Source: Clostridium_AW sp040797845
Lineage (GTDB): Bacteria > Bacillota > Clostridia > Clostridiales > Clostridiaceae
Direction: 5' to 3'
Length of the DNA: 64,000 bases
NCBI GenBank assembly: GCA_040797845.1
Contig: JBFNFA010000001.1
Coordinates: forward strand, 124,001 to 188,000
In this document: positions 56,550 through 64,000 of the stretch, in pieces
Position numbering within the stretch: position 1 is the stretch's first letter
How the letters are laid out: every line of letters begins with the position of its first letter
Notes under the pieces: generated by a model
Seen by the model: only the letters and a program-made list of their open reading frames with translations
Told to the model about the DNA's origin: nothing
Databases searched by the model: none
Translations under genes and position numbers: made by a program

Positions 56550-56570
56550 GTATTTGGGGGAGTGTATAAA

Positions 56571-57458
56571 ATGGAGTTAGCAGTAAGAATTAGAGATTTA
56601 AATAAAAAAATTGGTAGAAAGTTAATTTTAAATAATCTTTCTTTAGATATAGAAAAGGATAAAATTTATGGATTGGTTGGTAAAAATGGAGCTGGAAAAA
56701 CCACTTTGTTAAAAATAATTAGCTGTCTTTATGTGAGAAACTCAGGGTTGTTAGAAATTTTTGGAGAAGAACCTTTTGAAAATGAAAAGATTTTATCGAA
56801 AATGTGTATTATAAGTGAGACGGATAATTTTATACCCAGGATGAATTCTTTTGAAATATTTAGAATGGCTAAGTTATTTTATTCTAATTGGGATGAAGAT
56901 TTCAAAGAAGAATTGATTGAAGAATTTAACTTAGATACATCGAAACCCTACTCAGATCTTTCCAAGGGAATGAAGAGTGTTGTAAATATAATAGTAGGAT
57001 TAGCATCTAGAGCTCCTTTAACTATTTTTGATGAACCTTATTCTGGGTTAGATCCTACTAATAGGGATATATTTTATAAAATTTTGTTACATGACTATGA
57101 AGAAAACCCTAGAACCATAATATTTTCTACTCATTATTTAGAGGAAGTAAGCATGATATTTGAAAAATTGATTATAGTTGATAAAGGTAAGTTGCTTCTA
57201 TGTGAAGATGTGGATGAGTTAAAGGAAAAATCCTTATATTTATCTGGAGCTCCTGGGAGCATTAATGAGCTAAAGGAAAGCTATAATATTTTAGACATAA
57301 AAAAGGCTGCAGGTACTGAGATCATATCTATATTTCAAAAGCTAAGTCAGGAAGAAAAACAAAGTTTAATGGAGAAAGGATTTGCTATAGAAAACATGCC
57401 TTTACAAAAATTGTTTATTAACTTAACTTCTAAAGAGAAGGTGAGGAGTAATGGATAA
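56571..57458 (+). CDS. ABC transporter ATP-binding protein
   Basis: 295 residues from the ATG at 56571 (GGGGGAGTG upstream). Walker A is GKNGAGKTT (about 37-45), the signature is DLSKGMKS, Walker B is LTIFDEP, and the switch is STHYLEE. It resembles the YtrB/EcsA-like importers or exporters of Firmicutes, but the usual GntR-type regulator gene is absent. It overlaps the next gene by 8 bases. Confidence 0.9.
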   Translation: MELAVRIRDLNKKIGRKLILNNLSLDIEKDKIYGLVGKNGAGKTTLLKIISCLYVRNSGLLEIFGEEPFENEKILSKMCIISETDNFIPRMNSFEIFRMAKLFYSNWDEDFKEELIEEFNLDTSKPYSDLSKGMKSVVNIIVGLASRAPLTIFDEPYSGLDPTNRDIFYKILLHDYEENPRTIIFSTHYLEEVSMIFEKLIIVDKGKLLLCEDVDELKEKSLYLSGAPGSINELKESYNILDIKKAAGTEIISIFQKLSQEEKQSLMEKGFAIENMPLQKLFINLTSKEKVRSNG

Positions 57459-58128
57459 AATAAAAATTAATAAAATAAAAACACTTTTAAAAGCAAAGTA
57501 TTCTAAGGGATTAATAGTGTTTTTTTTAATGATTCTTTGGATGTTGTCTTTTTCCGTTGCGTATTTTTTACCCTATGAAATTGGAGAGGGTATTAATCAA
57601 GAAGTATTATTTTACTGTTATCCCTTATTTTTGATATATTACTCATTTGTTCTAGAGAGAGTAAGATTAGAAGAAGGAAGTAAGTATTTAAGATTAGGAA
57701 TAATACGAAAAGATTTTTTAATAACCAGTATGGTAATAGAAAATATAATTATTTTCATAATGGGGTTTTTTATTGCTTCAAATATATTTATATTAATTGA
57801 GGAAACTAGTTTCTTATTCTTTGGTTTTTTTATAAATAAAAGCTTAATAGGTATTTTGAAATTAACATTACTAAATTATATATTTATAAATTTTAGTATA
57901 GGCTTAGGTAGATTTTTATTTATAATACTAGATAAATTTATATTTGCTTGGATTAAGGGACTTATTTATCCAATAATGTATGTTGTATTCATATTATCAC
58001 TTATGAAAAAATCTAATTATGCTTTAATTCAATTAGATTATAGAAAATTATTAATCCCTTCTATAGTTATAATGATAGTAATTAACTTATTTTATTATAA
58101 AATTTGGTTAAAAAAAGATTTGGTATAA
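57451..58128 (+). CDS. Membrane protein of the ABC transporter operon
   Basis: 225 residues with about six membrane segments. It starts inside the ATPase gene behind GGTGAGGAG, so the two are coupled. Family not recognised; probably a third permease-type subunit. Confidence 0.62.
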   Translation: MDKIKINKIKTLLKAKYSKGLIVFFLMILWMLSFSVAYFLPYEIGEGINQEVLFYCYPLFLIYYSFVLERVRLEEGSKYLRLGIIRKDFLITSMVIENIIIFIMGFFIASNIFILIEETSFLFFGFFINKSLIGILKLTLLNYIFINFSIGLGRFLFIILDKFIFAWIKGLIYPIMYVVFILSLMKKSNYALIQLDYRKLLIPSIVIMIVINLFYYKIWLKKDLV

Positions 58129-58201
58129 ATCTTTAAGAATAAGAATTGAAAAATACAAAATAATATATAATAATAAATATATTTTGAGAGGAGAATAGCC
58201 C

Positions 58202-58336
58202 ATGAAATCATTTAAAGGAGATAAACATCAAAAAGATGGCAAAAATGATGGAGTAAAGCCGCCAGATAGAATAAGAAAAAGAGATGAAAAAAATCCTCCT
58301 AAGTTTGAAAATTTTAATGGAGAGCCTATAGAATAA
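58202..58336 (+). CDS. Small charged hypothetical protein
   Basis: 44 residues, MKSFKGDKHQKDGKNDGVK and onward, ending NFNGEPIE. It has a good GAGAGGAGAA ribosome site. Rich in Lys, Asp and Gly, likely disordered. No known family recalled. Confidence 0.5.
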   Translation: MKSFKGDKHQKDGKNDGVKPPDRIRKRDEKNPPKFENFNGEPIE

Positions 58337-58440
58337 GATAAAAATCAGAATATTATTAAATTCATGTATAAAATTTACAAAAACTGTTAATAATTAAAAT
58401 GGTTAATGAATCACATCAACTTAATATCATTTTAAGCCCC

Positions 58441-58490
58441 TATATAAAAAGAGAACTGATAACCCCCTTTATCGGTTCTCTTTTTATATA
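58441..58490 (+). terminator. Long terminator hairpin
   Basis: TATATAAAAAGAGAACTGAT pairs with ATCGGTTCTCTTTTTATATA with one wobble pair; the arm itself carries the T run. Confidence 0.85.
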
Positions 58491-58596
58491 TAGACAAAGT
58501 GAAGCTTAGTCAGTTAACAGATTAAATATAGTTTGAAGTGATAAGTTTAATTTTATATAATTGATAATATATTACTACTTACGAGGAGGAATTGTT

Positions 58597-59097
58597 TTGA
58601 TAAATAAATTTAAAGATAAAGAACCTAAGATACATAGCAATTGCTTTATAGCTGAAACTTCTGACGTAATTGGAGATGTTACTGTAGAGGAGTGTGCTAA
58701 TATTTGGTTTGGTAGTGTAGTTAGAGGGGATACTAACAATATTATTATAGGTAAAAATACCAACATACAAGATAATAGTGTTTTACATGTAGATAAGAGT
58801 CATCCATTGATTATAGAAGAAAATGTAACTGTAGGTCATGGAGCTATATTACATGGATGTAAAATAGGAAGTAATTCTTTAATTGGTATGGGAAGTATTG
58901 TATTAGACGGTGCTGTAATTGGGAAGCACACTTTGGTGGCTGCAGGGAGTTTAGTTCCTCAAGGTAAAATAATACCAGATGGTGTACTATGTATGGGATC
59001 CCCAGTAAAAGTTATCAGAGAGCTTACAGAGGAAGAAAAAATGAACCTAACCCAAAGTGCTCTTAACTATGTAGAATTATCAAAAGCTTACAAATAG
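58597..59097 (+). CDS. Gamma-carbonic anhydrase-like hexapeptide-repeat protein
   Basis: 166 residues from the TTG at 58597, with AGGAGG 7 bases before it; the longer in-frame start is rejected. Left-handed beta-helix repeats run through the protein, and the zinc-ligand histidines lie in VLHVDKSHP and VGHGAILHGC. YrdA/PaaY-type relatives may be carbonic anhydrases or acyltransferases. A single gene. Confidence 0.88.
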   Translation: MINKFKDKEPKIHSNCFIAETSDVIGDVTVEECANIWFGSVVRGDTNNIIIGKNTNIQDNSVLHVDKSHPLIIEENVTVGHGAILHGCKIGSNSLIGMGSIVLDGAVIGKHTLVAAGSLVPQGKIIPDGVLCMGSPVKVIRELTEEEKMNLTQSALNYVELSKAYK

Positions 59098-59207
59098 GGG
59101 AATTAAAAAACTAAAACGATTTAAAATATCCACCTTATGTTAAAATAACTGATTATAAATTTTAATAATGGGTATAATTATTAAAAAAACAGGTTAGAGG
59201 TGGAAAA

Positions 59208-59549
59208 ATGAATAAGGTTTTATTAATTGGTAGGCTTACTAAAGATTGTGAATTAAAACAGATTGGAGAAGAAGGCAATTTGTTAATAAATTTCACCATA
59301 GCTGTTCAAAGATCTTATGTCAACAATAAAGGTGAAAGAGAAGCAGATTTCATACCAGTTTCTTATTGGAGAAAATCCGCAGAGAGTTTAGCTCCTAATT
59401 TAACTAAAGGAAGGCTTGTTAGTATCTTAGGTAGAATTAACGTAAGATCTTATACAAATGCAAATGACGAAAAAAGATATATAACACAAGTAGTAGCAGA
59501 ACAGATCAACTTTATGGAGCACAATAGAGCTGATGAAGAAGCTAAATAA
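59208..59549 (+). CDS. ssb: Single-stranded DNA-binding protein
   Basis: 113 residues with an AGAGGTGG site. The OB-fold starts MNKVLLIGRLTKDCELK, with NFTIAVQRSY and FIPVSYWRKSAESLAPNLTKGR. The protein is short and lacks the acidic DDDIPF-type C-terminal tail of the main SSB, so it is probably a secondary copy. Confidence 0.9.
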   Translation: MNKVLLIGRLTKDCELKQIGEEGNLLINFTIAVQRSYVNNKGEREADFIPVSYWRKSAESLAPNLTKGRLVSILGRINVRSYTNANDEKRYITQVVAEQINFMEHNRADEEAK

Positions 59550-59560
59550 TTTATAAAAGT

Positions 59561-59595
59561 AAACCCTTGCAAAAAAATGCAAGGGTTTTATTTAT
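59561..59595 (+). terminator. Intrinsic terminator after ssb
   Basis: AAACCCTTGCA and TGCAAGGGTTT form an 11-bp stem, then TTATTTATT. Confidence 0.85.
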
Positions 59596-59645
59596 TATAT
59601 TTACACAGTTGTAAGCTTCTACAAAGATAATTTGTCGTATGAAAT

Positions 59646-59713
59646 AAAGAGCTGAATATATAGTGAAGCCGCTCCAACAAAAGTCGCTATTTCACTATAT
59701 ACTTAGCTCTTTT
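59646..59713. repeat. Long imperfect hairpin
   Basis: 22-base arms (59646-59667 and 59691-59712) with two mismatches and a 23-base loop. The right arm ends in TCTTTT, so it may also stop transcription. Confidence 0.6.
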
Positions 59714-59801
59714 GTGTTTTACATATGTTTTTTTAAAAAATTATATTATGATAGATTAGTTTTTCAAATATCTATTTCTAAAATTTCATTGTCTAAAACT
59801 T

Positions 59802-59914
59802 AAAAATGCTATGCAATGTGCCTTATGCATTTGAGCAAAATCTAGAAATTCTTGATTTATTTTAGAAGTTCTTATTGTAGCAAGACAGCATAATAAGCAT
59901 TGCATAGCATTTTT
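59802..59914. ncRNA. Possible structured RNA in the gap after ssb
   Basis: A 17-bp perfect stem (59802-59818 with 59898-59914) encloses about 80 bases. Inner TTATGC/GCATAA segments can extend the helix. The rest of the gap between 59714 and 60040 shows no gene. Confidence 0.35.
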
Positions 59915-60040
59915 ACATTTGTTGAATACCAATAAATTGTTTCACATTTATAAGTTTCTCAAAAACAATTAGATATCTAAAAAACTATACATCTAAACAT
60001 CTAACTAAGCCCTTTAAAAAGAGTCGCGGCTTTCTGCAAG

Positions 60041-60069
60041 TTGAAATACATTACATTAAATACTATTAT
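60041..60069 (+). promoter_or_regulatory. Sigma-A promoter of the dehydrogenase gene
   Basis: TTGAAA, 17 bases, TATTAT; 45 bases before the start codon. Confidence 0.5.
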
Positions 60070-60113
60070 ATAAGTAAAGAGAAAAATTATATTGGAGTAG
60101 GAGGAATGGAATT

Positions 60114-61064
60114 ATGAAAATAGTTGTACTTGAACCTTTGGGATTAGCAGAGGAAGAAATAGTTTCTGCCTTTAGAAACATATTAGGTGAGGCACATGAA
60201 CTAGTGATACATAATGATAGAGTTGATGATATTGAAAAACTAAAGGAAAGAGCTGCTGGTGCAGATGTATTGGTAATAGCTAATATGCCTTTAAAGGGAG
60301 AAGTTATTAGATCAGTGGAGAATTTAAAACTAATATCTGTAGCTTTCACTGGTGTAGATCATGTAGATTTAGAGGCTTGTAAAGAAAGAAATATTTTAGT
60401 TTGTAATTCAGCAGGATATAGCACAAGCTCTGTTGCTGAATTGACCTTTGGATTAATTCTTTCATTATTAAGAAATATAGTTCCTTTAGATGGTAAAACT
60501 AGAGAGGGAAAAACTAAGGATGGATATTCACAAAGAGATTTGTGCGGAAAAACATTAGGAATAGTAGGAGCCGGATCTATTGGGCTTGAAGTTGCTAGAA
60601 TAGGAAAAGCTTTTGGATGCAATGTTATAGCTTATAATAGATCTGTTAAAGATAATCTAAAAGAAATGGATATTAAACAAACTACTTTAGAGAAAGTTTT
60701 GTCTGAAAGTGATATAGTATCTATCCATGTGCCTTTAAATGAAAATACTAAAGGCTTAATTAATAAAGAAAAGATTGCTTTAATGAAAGAGAGTGCTATT
60801 TTAATAAATACTGCTAGGGGACCTATAATAGATAATGAAGCTTTAGCTAAAGCTTTAATGGAAGGGAAAATCGCTGGAGCGGGTATTGATGTTTTTGATA
60901 TGGAGCCACCTCTACCATTAGATTATCCATTGTTGCACACTCCAGATACGGTGGTTGCACCTCATGTGGGATTTGCTACGAAGGAAGCTATGATTAGAAG
61001 AGCTAAAATAGTTTTTGAAAATATATTAAAGTGGATAGAAGGAAGCCCTCAAAATATAATGTAG
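60114..61064 (+). CDS. D-isomer-specific 2-hydroxyacid dehydrogenase
   Basis: 316 residues. The NAD-binding motif LGIVGAGSIGLEVAR lies at about 149-163. SIHVPLNENTKGLI, NTARGPIIDNEAL, GAGIDVFDMEPP and PHVGFAT carry the catalytic Arg, Glu and His positions. Members include phosphoglycerate and D-lactate dehydrogenases; the substrate cannot be told. GGAGTAGGAGG precedes the ATG. Confidence 0.9.
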   Translation: MKIVVLEPLGLAEEEIVSAFRNILGEAHELVIHNDRVDDIEKLKERAAGADVLVIANMPLKGEVIRSVENLKLISVAFTGVDHVDLEACKERNILVCNSAGYSTSSVAELTFGLILSLLRNIVPLDGKTREGKTKDGYSQRDLCGKTLGIVGAGSIGLEVARIGKAFGCNVIAYNRSVKDNLKEMDIKQTTLEKVLSESDIVSIHVPLNENTKGLINKEKIALMKESAILINTARGPIIDNEALAKALMEGKIAGAGIDVFDMEPPLPLDYPLLHTPDTVVAPHVGFATKEAMIRRAKIVFENILKWIEGSPQNIM

Positions 61065-61165
61065 AAGCAGAGTGATTATGGATTAAATAAAGAATTGATT
61101 AAACAGCGTTGATGTATTATAGCTCTGAATTGGTATAAAATTGGCATATTTAAAAATATTTTTCC

Positions 61166-61192
61166 TAAAGAATGCTTATTTAACTACGATAA
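61166..61192 (+). promoter_or_regulatory. Sigma-D promoter of the flagellin gene at 61227
   Basis: TAAA at 61166-61169, exactly 15 bases, TACGATAA at 61185-61192. The start codon is 35 bases downstream. Confidence 0.88.
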
Positions 61193-61226
61193 AATATACA
61201 ATAAATACGTCAATGGAGTGATAAAA

Positions 61227-62111
61227 ATGAGATTAAGTCATAATATACCATCGTTAAATATATTTAGAGAATATGTAAAGAACACAAAGAAGAATAGCCA
61301 AGCATTATCTAGAATATCAACAGGTGAAAAAATAATAAAGGCTGGAGATGATCCATATGGTCTAGCTAAAAGTGAGAGAATGAGGATTGAAATAAGAAGC
61401 ATGCAAATGGCTCAAAAGAATCTGCAAGATGGCGTTAGTATGCTTCAAACAGCTGATGGTGGTCTAGACTCATTAAATTCAATAACTCAAAGAATGAGAG
61501 AACTTACAATACAATCTGGTAATGCTGGCAGTGATGAAGATAAAAAAATAATTAAAACTGAAATGGATGAGATGATAGAGGCTTTTAAAACTATAGTAAA
61601 TGGTACAGAATTTAATGGAACTAAATTATTAAATGTGGATGAAGATAGACTGATTCAAATTGGAGCTAAGGTAGGAGATAATACAGATATTCCTTTTGTA
61701 AATTTATCTCCTGATAAAATAGGAGTTATGAAGAAAAATGCTTCAGGAGAACTGGAGCTAGATTCAACAAAAACACTTCAACACTTAAAGGATAATTTAG
61801 ATATATTAAGTGATGATTTTATCGGTAATTCACTAGAAATTTTAGATGCGGTTTCAGATAAGCTTGTAGATGTAAGAAGTAAGTATGGTGCTCTTAACAA
61901 TATGTTTGAAGGTGAATACAACAATTTAAGTGAGTTTGAATTGGGGGTTACAGAGGCGGAAAGTTCCATTAGAGATGCTGATGTGGCAGAAGAGATTATA
62001 GAGTTTACTAAAACCGGATTGTTGATGGAAGCAGGTAATGCGATGATGGTTCAATCAAATAAATTACCTCAAGAGGTTTTAAGGATATTAGAAAATGTGA
62101 GAAGTAGATAA
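61227..62111 (+). CDS. Flagellin
   Basis: 294 residues from the ATG at 61227 (TGGAG 9 bases before); the GTG at 61218 is too near the ribosome site. The N-terminal domain reads LSHNIPSLNIFREYVKNTKK and ALSRISTGEKIIKAGDDPYGL, and the middle domain is short. The C-terminal domain ends EEIIEFTKTGLLMEAGNAMM and VLRILENVRSR. It departs from the common SSGLRINxAADDAAG text (STGEKIIKAGDDPYG), giving it some FlgL flavour, but length and both ends fit flagellin. Directly upstream of the flgB operon. Confidence 0.85.
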   Translation: MRLSHNIPSLNIFREYVKNTKKNSQALSRISTGEKIIKAGDDPYGLAKSERMRIEIRSMQMAQKNLQDGVSMLQTADGGLDSLNSITQRMRELTIQSGNAGSDEDKKIIKTEMDEMIEAFKTIVNGTEFNGTKLLNVDEDRLIQIGAKVGDNTDIPFVNLSPDKIGVMKKNASGELELDSTKTLQHLKDNLDILSDDFIGNSLEILDAVSDKLVDVRSKYGALNNMFEGEYNNLSEFELGVTEAESSIRDADVAEEIIEFTKTGLLMEAGNAMMVQSNKLPQEVLRILENVRSR

Positions 62112-62120
62112 TATTTTATT

Positions 62121-62158
62121 AGAGATTGTCCATAAATTTGGACAATCTCTCTTTTTTT
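62121..62158 (+). terminator. Terminator of the flagellin gene
   Basis: AGAGATTGTCCA/TGGACAATCTCT, 12-bp stem, followed by a run of seven T. Confidence 0.9.
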
Positions 62159-62525
62159 ACATAATAACAGAATATTATTAGATAAATACCTAAAATTTTC
62201 TTTACTATGCTTATTTAGGTAATGTAAAATGTAATTAATAAAGAATGTACCTTAATTTGTCCACATATCACTTGCTAATGTACAGGGATTTGTCCACATA
62301 TAAGAGTATAAAATAAAAAGTTTAATTAAAATATAAAATAAATTAAAATAATTTAAAATATATGTAGAATTTAAATTGAAAATATTGTATAATGAATATG
62401 TAAAATTTGGTTTGTATATTATTGTAAAAGATAATAGATTTAGACCATTATTTGAAGAAATTTATATCTACTGGCTATTATATGGAATAAAAGAAAATTT
62501 TATGTTATATTGGAGGGTGATATTA
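62159..62525. other. Intergenic region before the flgB operon
   Basis: AT-rich. A TATAAT lies near 62389, but I find no convincing -35 and no sigma-D site. An in-frame upstream extension of flgB from 62376 lacks a ribosome site and is rejected. Confidence 0.5.
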
Positions 62526-62927
62526 ATGAAGATTGGTGACAGTTCTATAGACAAAAAGAACTACAATCTTATAAAAAAAGCTTTGGATGTTTCAACAGAG
62601 AGAAGTCGAGTTATAGCAAATAACATAGCTAATGTAAATACGGCAAACTACAAGAGGAACTATGTCGTTTTTGAAGAAAATTTGAGAGAAGCTTCTGAAA
62701 ATTTAGAATTAAAAAAGACAAGCAGCTCTCATATTAATACAGCTTCCTCTGAAGGTGAAATGGAAATTAAGAGAGATGAAACATCAAGTATGAGACAAGA
62801 TGGAAATAATGTAAATATTGATTTGGAAAAAGTAAATCAAGCAGCCAATACTTTAACGTATAATGCTTTGATAAATCAGATAAATGGTAGATTTTCAACA
62901 AAAAGATACATAATAAATGGTAAATAA
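62526..62927 (+). CDS. flgB: Flagellar basal-body rod protein FlgB
   Basis: 133 residues after TGGAGGGTGA. ALDVSTERSRVIANNIANVNTANYKR is the rod-protein N-terminal signature, and NVNIDLEKVNQAANTLTYNALINQI is the FlgB C-terminus. It forms the proximal rod with FlgC. First gene of the basal-body operon, 17 bases before flgC. Confidence 0.93.
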   Translation: MKIGDSSIDKKNYNLIKKALDVSTERSRVIANNIANVNTANYKRNYVVFEENLREASENLELKKTSSSHINTASSEGEMEIKRDETSSMRQDGNNVNIDLEKVNQAANTLTYNALINQINGRFSTKRYIINGK

Positions 62928-62944
62928 GCGGAGGTGAGTTAACT

Positions 62945-63379
62945 GTGATAAAAGCGTTTAATAACATGAGAATTAGCGCTAGTGGACTTTCAGCAGAAAG
63001 GTTGAGAATGGATACTATCGCTTCTAATATAGCAAACGTTTCAACTACAAGAGGAGAAGATGGGATGCCTTATAGAAGAAAGGTAGCTATATTTCAAGAA
63101 AATTTGACCAATGAATTAAGTAAAAAAACAGGGAAAAAAGAAGAACAATTTCTTGGGGTAAAAGCTGTTGGGGTTATAGAAGATAACTCAGAGCTTAGAA
63201 GAGTATATGACCCATCTCATCCAGACGCTGGAGAAGATGGATATGTGTTAATGCCTAATGTTAATATTCTAAATGAAATGGCAGATATGATTGCAGCCAC
63301 ACGGTCCTATGAAGCCAATGTAGATACTATTAATTCAGAAAAAAGTATGTTTATGAAAGCTTTAGAAATTGGAAGGTAG
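62945..63379 (+). CDS. flgC: Flagellar basal-body rod protein FlgC
   Basis: 144 residues from a GTG start with GGAGGTGAG. RISASGLSAERLRMDTIASNIANVSTTR, DPSHPDAGEDGYVLMPNVN and ADMIAATRSYEANVDTIN are typical FlgC segments. It assembles with FlgB and FliE. Confidence 0.94.
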   Translation: MIKAFNNMRISASGLSAERLRMDTIASNIANVSTTRGEDGMPYRRKVAIFQENLTNELSKKTGKKEEQFLGVKAVGVIEDNSELRRVYDPSHPDAGEDGYVLMPNVNILNEMADMIAATRSYEANVDTINSEKSMFMKALEIGR

Positions 63380-63389
63380 GTACTAGAAT

Positions 63390-63698
63390 ATGAGAATAAA
63401 TGAGTTTACTCCAAATCCTAAAATATTTGAGGGAATGAGTTTAAATAAAAATAATGATACTGAAAATATAGAAGAAGATAAAAGCTTCACAGGTCTTTTA
63501 AAGAAACAGCTAGATAGTTTAAATGATAAGCAGATTAAATCTGAAATGTCAACGGAAGCCTTTATAAAAGGGGAAGAGACAAATATACATAATGTAATGA
63601 TAAATGCTGAAGAAGCAAAAATGTCCCTAGAATTGGCAGTGCAAGTTAGAAATAAAATAATAGAAGCATATCAGGAGTTAAGTAGAATGCAGTTATAG
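63390..63698 (+). CDS. fliE: Flagellar hook-basal body complex protein FliE
   Basis: 102 residues. SFTGLLKKQLDSLND and the C-terminal NIHNVMINAEEAKMSLELAVQVRNKIIEAYQELSRMQL are FliE hallmarks. It links the MS ring to the rod. It lies 10 bases after flgC. Confidence 0.94.
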   Translation: MRINEFTPNPKIFEGMSLNKNNDTENIEEDKSFTGLLKKQLDSLNDKQIKSEMSTEAFIKGEETNIHNVMINAEEAKMSLELAVQVRNKIIEAYQELSRMQL

Positions 63699-63713
63699 TA
63701 AGGAGTGCTATAG

Positions 63714-64000
63714 ATGAACAAGCTATCCCAATGGGTAAATAAACTTAAAGAAACTTTAGGCAATTTGAGCAAAAAAAAGAAGATAGCTTATGGTGCGATA
63801 TTTGCAGGTATAATATGTACATTAATTTATTTAGGAATAGCTCTGACTAGTACAAAATATGCTGTTTTATTTTCTAACATAGATAACAGTGACATGGGAT
63901 TAGTTTACAATAAACTAAAAGAAAAGAAAGAAGATTTTAAGGTTGAAGGTAATACCATATTAGTGCCTAGCGAAAAAGTTGATAGTTTAAGAATGGAAAT
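63714..64000 (+). CDS. fliF: Flagellar MS-ring protein FliF, N-terminal fragment (continues past window)
   Basis: The first 95 residues are present, from an ATG with AGGAG upstream. A short charged stretch (NLSKKKKIAYGAIF) leads into one membrane segment, then YAVLFSNIDNSDMGLVYNKLKEKK, the conserved start of the FliF ring-building domain. Cut by the window end. Confidence 0.93.
   Translation, partial: MNKLSQWVNKLKETLGNLSKKKKIAYGAIFAGIICTLIYLGIALTSTKYAVLFSNIDNSDMGLVYNKLKEKKEDFKVEGNTILVPSEKVDSLRME

Noticed and set aside
62376..62525. Longer N-terminus for flgB
   Set aside because: The extension has no ribosome site and is not part of the FlgB family; GGAGGGTGA points to the ATG at 62526.

Overview
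The window is AT-rich DNA from a Gram-positive, motile anaerobe, most likely Clostridium sensu stricto. The basis for this is low GC, AGGAGG-type ribosome sites, frequent TTG/GTG starts, CWB2 cell-wall repeats, a tetrahydrofolate riboswitch before folT, sigma-D (TAAA-N15-NNCGATAA) promoters and a sigma-54-driven histidine-utilisation operon. I do not assign a species. No rRNA, tRNA, CRISPR array or intact insertion sequence was seen.

Layout. (1) 1-2567: end of a HisC-like aminotransferase, an opine-dehydrogenase-like enzyme and a DUF1015/SerK-like protein. (2) 2836-29900: a large flagellar glycan island. A nonulosonic-acid block (PseB-like, ATP-grasp, HAD, SpsF-like cytidylyltransferase, PseG, PseI) is followed by a dTDP-Fuc4N-type block (RmlB, RmlA, GT56/WecF-like transferase, sugar N-formyltransferase, WecE-like aminotransferase). 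After these come a broken radical-SAM gene, an asparagine-synthase-like protein, a methyltransferase, several glycosyltransferases, a LicC-like nucleotidyltransferase, a TagF-like phosphotransferase and an SGNH protein. Eight of these proteins carry the same roughly 90-residue Rossmann-like domain, at the N-terminus, at the C-terminus or inserted internally. (3) 29901-34354: an IS3 remnant, a broken giant flagellin gene and a HEPN gene fragment. (4) 34355-35221: an HDOD gene on the minus strand. (5) 35440-45993: a sigma-54 activator, a toxin-antitoxin-like pair flanked by a duplication of the activator 3' end, then hutU, hutI, a split YjiH-type gene, a YuiF-type permease and hutH. (6) 46169-50335: manA, a cell-wall metalloprotease, a YjfB-like gene and a short flagellin. 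(7) 50418-61064: housekeeping and signalling genes (DUF1622, GGDEF/EAL, DUF896, greA, folT with its riboswitch, an ABC transporter, gamma-carbonic anhydrase-like, ssb, D-2-hydroxyacid dehydrogenase). (8) 61227-64000: a third flagellin gene, then flgB-flgC-fliE-fliF, where the window ends.

How it fits together. The sugar blocks make activated nonulosonic and 4-amino-4,6-dideoxyhexose donors, and the downstream transferases probably assemble them on flagellin. The same sigma-D promoter pattern stands before rmlB, a GT4 glycosyltransferase gene, the CWB2 metalloprotease and two flagellin genes, tying glycan and filament production to one regulon. The repeated domain is the strongest candidate for an undescribed modular system, because it links enzymes of quite different chemistry. 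Several genes are visibly decaying (radical SAM, giant flagellin, possibly the YjiH-type transporter), which fits fast turnover of a phase- or strain-variable surface island.
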